Of a DNA stretch of 64,000 nucleotides, positions 47,868 through 58,698 are shown in pieces (positions within the stretch are counted from its first letter, which is position 1; every line of letters begins with the position of its first letter). Both the position numbers and the translations under genes were made by a program. A model generated the notes under the pieces. It had not been told where the DNA came from, did no database searches, and saw nothing but the letters and a program-made list of their open reading frames with translations. Source of the stretch: Parascedosporium putredinis (lineage: Eukaryota; Ascomycota; Sordariomycetes; Microascales; Microascaceae); contig CASHTG010000002.1 of NCBI GenBank assembly GCA_949357655.1, positions 930,001 to 994,000 of the forward strand. Direction: 5' to 3'.

Positions 47868-49822
47868 ATGGCCGCCCAAGCATCCCTCGTCCTCCCCGAG
47901 CCGGCGGTGCCGACCCAGCGGCTTTCGCTGCTGCAGGGTCCCGTGGACCCCCGTTGGTCGACCTCACCCTCGGCGAGCTCCTCGAGCTCCAGACCTACCA
48001 GAACGGCAGCAAGGAGTGCCTCGTGATCCCCTGGACCGGTGCTCGGTGGACCTACAATGAGCTTAACCAGCAGAGCTACCTCCTGGCGCAGTCCCTGCTC
48101 GCCATGGGCATCGGCTCGGGGGACAGGGTGGGCATCATGGCCGGAAACTGCGAGCAGTACGCCGCCGTCTTTTTCGCTGTTGCGAGGATTGGGGCCATCT
48201 TGGTGATTTTGAACAACACCTACACTCCCACGGAGGCCATGTACGCTATCAAGTTCTCTGGTAGGTTGTCTTTTTTCTTTTTTTTTTTTCGTTTCTTCTT
48301 TCTTTTCCCCTCCCTCGCTCCTATAGTACTGCGTTTCCTGTAGCTCCCCCGCAGCCATTTTCACTTGTCTTATAATCGCGACGTCACAGAATGCAAAGTT
48401 TTCTTCACAACGCAAAAGATTGGCCGCGTCGACAACTCCCGCCTCCTCATCCAGCTCGATAACGAAGTCAAGAAACCCAAAATCATCATTCTCCGCGGGC
48501 CCAATGGCAAATACCCCACATATGACCAGCTGGTCAAGTCCAGCCGGTCAAGGCCTCACGAGAAGCTCTTGGAGGTGACGAGGCGCGTGCTGCCCCACCA
48601 AGTCTGCAATCTCCAATTCACCAGCGGCACAACTGGTAACCCCAAAGCCGCTATGCTCACCCATCAGTAAGTATCTCCCCTTCGTTCTCTTAAGCCGAGG
48701 TTTTAAAACAATGTCGAAAACGTGTGCGCCGCGAGGACCTTGATAGCTAACACGCCCTGCCTACCTTTTCCAGCAACCTCGTCAACAACTCCCGCTTCAT
48801 CGGCGACCGCATGCGCCTCACCTCCAACGACATCCTCTGCTGCCCCCTCCCCTCTTCCACTGCTTCGGCCTCGTCCTCGGCCTCCTCGCCGTCCTCACCC
48901 ACGGCGGCAAAATCGTCTACCCCGCCGAGGTCTTCGACCCGGCCGCCACCCTCCGCGCCGTCACCGAGGAGGGCTGCACCGCCCTACACGGCGTGCCCGC
49001 CATGTTCGACACCTTGTTCGACCAGCTGCCCGCCGGCTTCGAGTGCAAGACCCTCCGCACCGGCATCGTCGCCGGCGCCCCCGTGCCCCGCTCCCTCATG
49101 GAGAAGATGGTCAACATCTTCGGCATGACCGAGTTCACCAGCAGCTACGGCCTGACCGAAGCCTCCCCACCTGCTTCAACGCCTTCACCGACGACCTCAT
49201 CGACAAGCGCCTCACCACCGTCGGCACCCTCATGCCCCACGCCCACGCCAAGATCGTCGACCGCGACGGCAACATCGTGCCCCTCGGCGAGCGCGGCGAG
49301 CTCTGCATCGGCGGCTACCAGCTGCAGGCCGGCTACTGGAACAACTCGGAAAAGACAAACGAGTGCATGATTCGCGACGCCGCCGGCGTGCTGTGGCTGC
49401 ACACCGGCGACGAGGCCGTCTTCGATGCCGACGGCTACTGCTCCATCACCGGCCGCTTCAAGGACATCATCATCCGCGGCGGTGAGAACATCTATCCCCT
49501 CGAAATTGAGGAGCGCCTCATCGCGCACCCTTCCATTGGCCGCGCCATCGTCGTCGCACTCGCCGATAAGCACTATGGCGAGATCGTGGGTGCCTTCCTG
49601 GAGCTCCGCGAGGGATGCATCCTCCCCGATGATGCCGAGATAGCGGAGTGGGTCCGTTCCCGTCTCGGCAGGCACAAGGTCCCCTCTAGACTATTTTGGC
49701 TCGGACGCGATGGCGTTCCTGCCGGTGTGCCGCTGACCGGCAGCGGCAAGGTCAAGAAGTATGAGATGGCCCAGCTAGGGAATAAGCTTATGAAGGAGCT
49801 CAAAGCCCCTGCCAGGCTGTAA
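47868..49822 (+). CDS. AMP-forming acyl-CoA ligase, SidI (mevalonyl-CoA ligase)-like
   Basis: Probably activates mevalonate to mevalonyl-CoA for the acyl group of fusarinine- or coprogen-type siderophores. Three exons: 47,868-48,260, 48,390-48,666 and 48,774-49,822, with GTAGGT and GTAAGT donors. Start MAAQASLVLPEPAVP. Motifs in order: DLTLGELLELQ, WTGARWTYNEL, the ATP-binding loop LQFTSGTTGNPKAAMLTH, LFHCFGLVLGLLAVLTHGGK, SYGLTEASP, WLHTGDEAVFDADGY, GRFKDIIIRGGENIYPLEIE and the catalytic-lysine region PLTGSGKVKKYEM. The last three residues, ARL, form a PTS1-type signal, so a peroxisomal location is likely. One base is missing in C runs at 47,948-47,952, 48,849-48,852 and 49,165-49,168. Another fungal acyl-CoA synthetase is the alternative, but the neighbours favour SidI. 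Confidence 0.75.
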
Positions 49823-50715
49823 AGTAGTCTCCCATTCTTTCTTTCTCTCTTTTTATTTCTACTTCCTAAACATATCCATTTCCTTAATGGCGGCGAGGCG
49901 GGTGGAAAACTTGTGCTTTTGTAATGTTTGACTTGGGCTTGGCGTTTTAGTATATACTGTTAGAAACAATGGTCTGCCAAATGAACGCCAGACGAAAATT
50001 GAACCTGAGTGCATGCTCTTATTAGTCCCTTTTCAACCTTCGTATTATTCCTCCATCCTCCATCCCATTGAACTCAATGAAGTGTGTACTTTACATATGT
50101 ACAGTGCGGACAGTGGCTGCAAGTGGCACGCCACTCATTTCCACCAAAATGCCCCTATTATTACGTGTGATGTGCCTGCGAGCACCACGGCGTATGTGTT
50201 GGCCAACACCCCCATTGAAAGTGATGAACAGATCGCGGGCAGAGAGAGAGAAGGAAAGGCAAAAGCCTCAAGATATAAAAGGAAGCAAAATATTTTTTAT
50301 CTGAACCTATTTGAAGTGTATTAATCATAAGCTACCCGAAGAGAGAAAAGAATCAATGTGCGCCGGAAAAACGCCATGTCTAATGCTAATGATAATTCTG
50401 CGTCTAGCGCACTAATAAAGTGTCTGTGGCTGGCTAATCATCCATTGTATCATGTATCCGCCACTGCATGGATCTAAGATAACTTTGAACCCTGTTGAAA
50501 GAAAAGAAGGAAACTAGCAATCGTTAATAACCGTGAAACCCAAAACAAAAACGCGTGGTATAAGGCCTCCCGGTTCGGTGCATCATTACTCCTCGGCGGA
50601 GATTACAAAATGGCATCAATAAACAAAAGGGTGAAGAAAAAAGGATGAAAAATGAAGCAAAGGGCATCAATAAGAGGGGGAGGGGAGAAGGGCGGCCCGG
50701 CCCGACGAGCAGTCC
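49823..50715. other. convergent 3' region between sidI- and mirB-like genes
   Basis: About 0.9 kb, T-rich just after the sidI-like stop and A-rich before the transporter stop, as expected for two 3' UTRs. No gene seen. Confidence 0.5.
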
Positions 50716-52588
50716 TTAGAGGACTGTTCCTCGAACCTGTCGCACGTTCTTAACGTTCAGATTCTTCCACATCATGACGAACCCAACGCAAGGGAACAGC
50801 ACAAATATAGCAGGCACAAGCATCCGCGTCATCGCAGATGCGTACGCCTCATTAATGGCTATCCTCACGTCTGATCCCATCGGGAAGGACTTTTGCTTCC
50901 CCATGTCCGCATAGATGTGGTCAATCTGCGGGAGCGCGCTCGGAGGTAGATTGCGCTCGAGCTCGCGCCGGAAAACGACTTGCCAAATCGAGGTCGACAC
51001 CGTCGAGCCGATGGCACCGCCGACCGAGGCGAAGACACCCTGAACGGCGAAGATGACGGCGATGTGCTGGTGGTCAACGGTGGATTGAGCAGCCAGCTGC
51101 TCGCAGATGAGGAGGATTCCGCTCGCGATGGAAATGACTACTTGAGGCAAGATAACCTTCCAGAGTTCGGTGCCGGCGCGGCGGAAGACGAGCATTAGCG
51201 TGACGCCAAGGATGTAGAGGGGCATCCCCCATAAAGCGCGAAGTTCTTAAAGGTGCCTCGCCTTCGAATGATCAAGCCGACAAAGAGTGAGGTAAAGCAA
51301 CCGCCCATGTTGAAAATGTAGTAGATATAGCTAGAAATTGTAGTATCGAGGTCGTGCACAACCTGCAAGTAGGAGAGGAAGTACGAGTTCCAGATGTAAA
51401 AGCTGATAAACAGGCCCGCAGACAAGAGGCAGGCACCAAGGATCGTTCGGCTCTGGAGGAGGCTGAAGGGCAGGAACGTCCTCTGGTCCGGAAGGCTCTT
51501 TTCCCAAAAGACGAAAATAGTGAGAAGGGCTGGGCCAAGGACCAGCATGCTGATGATCAGGGGCGATTGCCAACCCTGCGCCTGAAGGGGCGCTAGATTG
51601 AATGAGAGCAGGAAAATGGCCATCCCAACAGTGACAAGGGCCAGGCCAATGAGGTCAAATTCCCTGCTATAGTGTCGAATTGACTCCTTGACAGTGCGAC
51701 CGCTCTTCTGGACGGGCACGAGGCCGCGAGCCTTGGCTCTCTTGAGAACAGCCATGAGCAAAAAGTACAGCGGCAGGGTCAAGATCGGTGTCGCAATGGC
51801 AAAGGTTGCAAATCCCCAACGGAAACCGGGTCCGTCAAGGAATGCTTGGGAAATGGGGCCGCCGATCCAGGCCGTAATTATATATGGCGAGTTTCCGTAC
51901 GCCAACATCAGGCCTCGAGATCGGAGTGCGGAGGTATCGGCGATGAAAATACTGAGACTGTAGATGACTCCATTATACCCGACCCAGTACACGACCTGGG
52001 CAGCACAGTACGTCTCCACGTTCCGGCACAGGGCCATCATCATCAAGCCGATAGTGAGGATAAACACCGACATGGCGTAACCTTGGGGCCGACCAAAGAT
52101 ATCGAGGACCTTGGCGAGGGTGAGTTTCCATAATCCACCTATAAGACTGCTGAGGATATTCGTAAGTGGGGTGAGGGAGTGCATCTGGAATTCACTCGTA
52201 ACCCAGGGGTGAAGTTGGCTGTGATATTTTGCTGCAGAGAATCGAGAAAGTAGACAAACCAAACCATCGCATACGAGAGCAATAGCTCGTTTCTCGACCA
52301 AGTGATGGCAGTAGCCTCGATTTGCTGGACTCCCGCCTGGGCTTCGGCGTCAACCCGTTGCAGGTCGTCGTCGTCGTCGCTGCCTTCATCGTCACTGCCT
52401 TCATCGTCCCGGTCGTGGTGAAGCTGTAGTGGTACAACCTCGGCATGATTATGCCTCTCGTGAGAGCTTCCCGCGCGTCTAGCCGTCTTGCCACTCCGAC
52501 GAGAAATCATCGAAGCGTTATCTTCGGCGGTGCCGTTCTCCGGTGGGTTGTTCCCGAAAGTGTTATAGCTTGTTTTCGAGTTCGACAT
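50716..52588 (-). CDS. siderophore-iron MFS transporter, MirB-like
   Basis: About 624 residues, no introns seen. The cytoplasmic N terminus MSNSKTSYNTFGNNPPENG carries an acidic Asp/Glu repeat (DDEGSDDEGSDDDDD). Membrane segments follow from NELLLSYAMVWFVYFLDSLQ, with the family stretch ITANFTPWVTSEF and SLIGGLWKLTLAKVLDIFGR, then YCAAQVVYWVGYNGVIYSL and YIITAWIGGPISQAF. The count fits the 14-TM DHA14-type siderophore transporters (MirA/B/C, ARN-like) that take up ferric siderophores at the plasma membrane by proton symport. It lies beside sidI-, sidD- and sidF-like genes. One base is missing from the G4 at 52,206-52,209 and from the C5 at 51,226-51,230 (plus strand). Substrate inferred from family and context. 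Confidence 0.82.
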
Positions 52589-55500
52589 CCCATCGGTAGC
52601 GGGCTCTATCCCGAGATTCTAGCTATGGGTTCAGGTAGGTTGGGTATCGATATATAGAGGTATCCGAATGTCGACGTTTATTTCGAGAACAGTCGTCCGA
52701 GATCGTGATCGACGAAAGGAGGTTGGTGAGGCGGGAGGGGTCGGTAGTAAGGTAATTCAGGCTTCGAGAAGGGGAGGCGGAGTCCTAAAAGCAATGGGGA
52801 AGGACACAGAATATTTGTAAGATGGCGGGAGCGGCGGAGCTTAGACATTGATGAAGAAGGCACAGGATGACAACGAATTTTCAGGTTCCCCTCGAAGAAT
52901 GGTAAGAGTCGATGCAACAGAATATCCGAACCGTGCCGGGTAGGTGTGTGGTGTGTTGTGTGTGGCAGAGATGATAGAACCGAGATGCCCTTTGCTGTGA
53001 GCTGTTTGATTCAACAAGTTTCGCATCGGCTGCTCTCGGTCTCTCACAGCGTCAACAGCGGCAGCCCCCAAAAGGGAACTTTTAATAGCAGGCAGGCAGC
53101 GCGTGGGGAAAGAGACTGTGAAGGAATGTACAGTTGTACACGTACGTCTTGTCACGGGCGGGGAAACAAACAGGCAACAGGGGGAATGGGGGCCAGGGGC
53201 ACCTCCTTCCGGAAAGAGGATGTCGAGGGATTTGTGAGAAGTGACTGAATTCCAGATTCAAGGTAATAATGCCATTCAAACATCCGCCTTACTCTTCCCG
53301 AGGCGCAAAATCTCGGCTGTAGTAAGCGAGAAAGGGCAAGAGACAAAAGGTCGAGAGTCAAGATCAGAACTCGATCTCCCTCGTCGATTTCATAATGCGG
53401 ATTGCACAAGACTATGAGCAAAGGGGGACGTGGAATAAATCTGAGTGTGCGAATCGAATCGTCCAGGCAAAGAGGAGACCAAAAGACAGGGGTTTGATGG
53501 CACGTTAGATCCCGATGCCGCGCAGTGCCAGCGGGAGGCGGCAACGGGTGCCAAATCCGACGCGAACCAGGGTCTGGAGAAGGCGGGCTGCGGATCCGAG
53601 GAAATCTGGACGGATTGACGGACGCGCGCTTCTCTTTCGTTCTCGGCGAGGAGGGGCTATGACGAAGCGGAGCGCATATGCATACAGACTGGCGGGAGCA
53701 CCTGAGTGCGCGCTGGGAGAGCAGGTTTGAGATGAGGATATTCTGTACAACCTACTTCATTTAGAGAAAACGATGGTTGGGAGATCAAAGGTGTGCCGGG
53801 GCTGGTGAGAATATGCGGGGTGGACGTGTGAGCAACTTGCGAAGATCCGAGACAAGAAGAATTCATCATCTTGGGCTAGATCAGCTTGAAGAAGGCTTCT
53901 ATTTTATTCATCAACGTCGGCTCGAAGGTTCGCGCCTCCTTAAGGAGAGGGGCGAAGTCTGCGGATGAGCAACCCCAGAAACCCGACAACTGCGCTAGAA
54001 CGAGAGACATGGAGGAAGAGCGGAGGTTCAGCCTGGGGTCTTTGCGTCACGTTGGGCCATGACCGGTAGTTCAAATCACAAGACAAATCAGGGAGCACAG
54101 CACCCTCCCGCTCGTGACGGTGTTAGCGCTTCTCAGTCTGGCACAGGCTTTTTCTAGGCGTCCATCACAGTTCAGGTGTCACAAAAGTCGCTGATTGGTG
54201 TAGCCTGCGACTTTGAGTCAGTTGGACACCATATTGGGCATCATCTTTAATCATCTTGCGCCAGTTGGGTAAGATCAGCTGACGGCCTAGGAATGGCCGC
54301 CGTTGCCCGTCCTCTGCTGGAGCTGACTAAGAACTCAAGAGCACACACGTGGGTGCTTCTTTGTCAGAGGCTGCATGGCACGACCATTTCCTATTTAGCT
54401 TCTCTCCGTCCTGTTCGGCCCACGAACATCCAGCATGTTTTTACGGTGCAAGTGGTTGGAGATGTCGGGTTGGAATGAAATCATAACAGCTGAAGTGATC
54501 AATGTGAAGTCGCTGGAGATTGATAAGCTTCTTTGGGCAAGTTCAAAGGGACCAAGCCACTCAAACGTCAAAGTATGGGGCTAAATTGGCTAGCATTTCC
54601 CTGCGAGCCATGGTCTGATTGTTTCGGGGAAGGAGGGAAAGGCCGCCATTGGGACCCGCACTGTCATTGTAAAAGCGAAATTACGGTTCAACGACTTTTG
54701 CTTGATTAGTCCCGCTCCTTCCCGAAGTGAAAATTAATTGATTGTGTGGGTCTTTGGTTTCTAGTGTTCCCTCCTCGTTCTCCTTTCTCTTTGGTTTCTC
54801 GCACTGAGGAACCCAGGCCAGCTATGGGGAAAGACGCGGAGGAGCCAAACGCGCCAAACGCAAGCATCGCTGGCAAGCTACTCCAAGGAAGTTATGTTGC
54901 TTTGAGGAGCAAAATTCAAGTTTCCAATAAGCCGATTCAATGTCCATATGAATGAACCGAGGCAGGCATCAGTATCTATTAGTGTAGATGTACTGGCTGT
55001 TTAAGGGCATAAAGGTCTGCAGTCGTGGATTCTACATCCGATGGAGACAGAAGCCCATTCACTGGCGGCTCGGGGAGAATTGGGCTGTTGGGAAAAAGGG
55101 TTCTGTGAGCACAGCTTGTCAATGACTTGTACACATTTTCCTTCCATGTTCATTTCTTTATTTTTGTTCTCCCTCGCCGATATGCTTCCTTTTCTTCGGA
55201 AAATCGGAGCTAGATGGTAATGCTCGGGTTGGGAAAGCTCACCATCGCCGAGTGAACCTCAAAGATCCGAATGGAGGCATAATGTGGCCTGGAGAAACGC
55301 CCGATCCGGCAAGTCAGAGACGATGCCGAGGAGAGGTTCGATTGTTGCTCCAGAGACTCCACAATAATGGATGGTGGAGAATGAACAGCACCAAAAAAAT
55401 CCATCTCATTTGGTCCATTCTGGATTGGTACCCCCGTGCTAGATGCCAGAGGTCAATCGAGGGCTTGCGCTTCGCACAGTGCCGGCTCAATACCATAAAT

Positions 55501-55660
55501 GATAACCGGGCCCAACGGGCAAATTTTTGGGACTATTACCTCCGCTGGAGCTCGGAGGAAATGGGGCCCATGGGTCAGTAACGGCGCTACTAACGGCACG
55601 ATGGAATCAGGGTTGGGCCCAGCGATCCAAGCCCATCAAGCCATCCCATGTCTGAAGAGA

Positions 55661-55669
55661 TTATCTGAT
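55661..55669 (-). promoter_or_regulatory. SreA-type GATA site (ATCAGATAA)
   Basis: Plus strand reads TTATCTGAT, the complement of ATCAGATAA. About 3.1 kb upstream of the transporter start and 3.0 kb upstream of the sidF-like start. Confidence 0.45.
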
Positions 55670-55873
55670 TGATTGACGAAAGCGGTGGGCGCCCATCTCC
55701 GGAATCGGGCGCTTCACCAGCGATGGGCAAAGGACTCTCCTTCGCCGCCCCCACACACCATTGATGTCGTGGACGCACTTTGGAGCGTCAATCCTTTCCC
55801 TTCCACCCCACCAAAGAAGGCCAAGGGGAAAAGAAGAAAAGAAAAGAGAAAGCGATGCCACACACCCTTAAAG

Positions 55874-55882
55874 TTATCAGAT
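55874..55882 (-). promoter_or_regulatory. SreA-type GATA site (ATCTGATAA)
   Basis: Plus strand reads TTATCAGAT, the complement of ATCTGATAA; second site 213 bp from the previous one and in the same orientation. A close pair is more convincing than a single site. Confidence 0.45.
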
Positions 55883-58698
55883 CCGCAGGCAGTTCCCCCT
55901 GCTAATTGGGGAAACCAGTTTTCACACATCCCTCCCTTGCTTGGCGTGGACAAAGCCGCATGGACAACAGGTGCGACACGCCAAAGCCAGGACGATTCGT
56001 ACACACCCATCCAGCAGCAATTCCCCGTTGCCTTCCCCCAAGCCCCCCTCCCCACAATGTCAATCGAGGCATGAGGCGCCATGCGTGGGACGGCAAGGGC
56101 GGCGTTGTGGCGAGGCTTCCAAGTCGTGGTGTGGAAGAGAGCGGAGTGCAGAAGAACCCTGGTCTTTCAAAATAAAGCCAGCCACGGCACAGGCAGTCAC
56201 TTCCCATCGCGGCGCTTTCTCCGTGGTGGTCTGCACCAAGCCCAACCCAAACCTCCTTACACAGACATGGGGGAGCTTGTTGTTGTAGGCGAGGCTCGTC
56301 CCACCGTGCTTGCACCCCCTCCCCTGCTTTACAGCAACTCCAAGTAGTGGAGTGTACACGAACAGTGGCCGAAGTGGGCTGGCGACCAGAACTGCGTGAA
56401 TGTCACAGCGGTCCAGTTCGGTTACCCTTCTAGCGCCAGCTACGCTGTCCACTGGTTGGGTGGCTTGGCGAGCCGAGAGTCTCGCATTCTCGAGGCCGAG
56501 AAGCAGAACTCTTGGGGAGCAGGGGGCCAATACCTGTAGAACGAGGCACCATGCTTGTTCCCAAAAATGATTGCTGCAAAATGGTCTCACGGTACGCTAA
56601 TGCCCCAGCTGCATGTAGTGGGCACGAAAGTCGGTGGGTGGTGGAGGATGGTCTCGAACTCGAAACCCCGTCTTAGGCCTTTGCCATCCTGTGGACGACC
56701 ACCTCGCTTCTTCGTATTGTGGAAAGCATCAGTACTAGGAACATTGAACCGACCCGCGTAGTACCGATACCCACCGCCCCCTCGAACCATTTCTTGCCGC
56801 GGACTTTCCCTCTGCCAATTCTGATCATTTCCTACCCTAGCTCACCGGTCGGGTTCATAGCTGGAGGCGAGTGGCCACCATCCAAACACAGAAACGACAG
56901 GCCCGCCATCTCCCCAGCTCCCCTTCGCTGGTACTCCAGTGGTCTCGTCATAACTCAAGATGTGAAACCCCTCCCTTCCCTTCCCTCCAGTTCCCATTAC
57001 GTCTTGACCGAGCGCGCACCCCTCCCTCGTCGTCCGAGAGTGGAACAATTCTTCCCCGTTCGCCGAGCACATGCCTAGTTCGCGGGGAGCGTAAGACGTG
57101 GGGAGCATAAGCATGGGCCGGGGCTTGAGGAAGGAAGCCCAAGCGTGCGCGGACAAGCTCTGACAACTCGTTTTATCCCATCATAATCTTGAGATTGCCT
57201 CCAAGTGTCATCCTGGAGATGGGGTCTGGAAATGGTATCAATCTCTATCAGGCTCTCTGTGCTCGAGACCCCAAAAGTAACCCATCCTCGCATCTTACAC
57301 CTATATCCATAGATCCATCCATTCAGAAGGAGTGTTCTTGCCGTCCCAGAATCCAGACCACATCATGCGTGCATGCCCCAATTGAGCAAGAGCGCCCTGT
57401 CTGTCGCAGTCGGACTGGAGAGGGGGGCTTTCGACTGGAAGAGGTGAGGAAGGCACTGGCGAAGCCGAAAACATGCCCGCTCGCATACTGTGCTCAACGA
57501 CCAGGTGCTTGTGTCGCGAACTAGTTAACTTGGAGTTTAGGCCTGTGGCGTCCGTTCTCATCGTGCCGAGGACGATCGGCATAAGGCAGTCCTGGCTCAC
57601 TGAGCCTTTTCTTTCTTTTAGTGGAATTCGTGCCTGGGCTTGGTCAAGTATTAGACTAGGGTGTGGTGAAAGCAAGCTTGGCAATTCAGGGCCACGCTAC
57701 TTCCTCTTCAAGCCCCACCCTTGTTTCTTTCCTCTTTTTTTGTTTGTTTTCCTTTTTTCTTTTTCTTTTTCCCCTTCCGTTAGGATGTGCTGGGGTCCTT
57801 TTCTTGCAGTCCCGATTGCGCTCCCCGTCTCATCTCTCGCCGTCTCTCAGGGTGTATGCTGGTGTAGTGCAACTCAAAGTGGAACTCTTCGTTCTCATAC
57901 CTAGTCCGATTCTCTTCTGCAAGACCCGTCTTCGGCCACCATACGCCCATCAAGTGAGGTGTCCGAGATTTCAGGGTCAGTCTTTTTACCCTTATTCCGG
58001 GAGGCGCCATTTCGGTGTCCGTGGCACCACGCACGAATTCCCTATCGATAGGAGAAAAGCCGGTCCCTCGGGCGGGAACCGAGCCATGTGCAAGACCTTT
58101 CCTTTGTACCCATTACCGAGGATTAGGTCGCCCTCAACGTTAGAGGGAAAAATATGAACAAAAACAAAGAAAGAGAAAAAAGAGGACGGCAGAATCGAAA
58201 CCCCTCCCCATGTACAAACTGGAGCCCCTCCACCCCTCCACCCTCCTGTTTGATTTTGGAGAGCCAGAGAGGGAAATTTCCCGTTGTTCCTTCGTTTTGG
58301 CGAGAGACTTTGCATACCGCTGGTGCAACCCTCGTCTCCAGCTTTTCCCGGCCTAGAGAGCTACTTTGATGTCTAGTAGTACCGATTATGTAGTTAATCA
58401 ATCTCTCTCTTATTTTTTTCTCCAGTCCCCTGACGTAGACACCTGTGAGCTTTTTTTTTCGTGCCGAGCTCTTCTTATTCCTTCTTCTTCCTAACCTGCG
58501 TGTAGAAGGCTTCTCTCTATTGCTCCTTCTCAGCGTCTTATACCAACGTTAAGTGTGAGCTTCTCTCTAGCCACCAAAATCCAGTCCCCCATTTCCTTCC
58601 TTGCTAGATTCGACCATCGCAAGTGTTTGGAATCCTCTTCCTCCCCTCCTCCCTCTCTCTTCCTCCCTCTTCCTCAAGAGAAATCTCTTTTGCCCATC

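Larger units (their letters stand above)
52589..58698. other. 6.1-kb divergent intergenic region of the siderophore cluster
   Basis: Between the leftward transporter and the rightward sidF-like gene. Only short, compositionally biased open frames. It holds two ATCWGATAA sites 213 bp apart (55,661 and 55,874). Strong pyrimidine tracts at 57,700-57,850 and 58,440-58,690 are probably the sidF promoter and leader. No RNA gene recognised. Confidence 0.5.

Noticed and set aside
56600..56720. tRNA-like B-box motif on the minus strand
   Set aside because: The T-loop-like sequence is not flanked by a pairing stem, and no acceptor stem or A-box at proper spacing was found.
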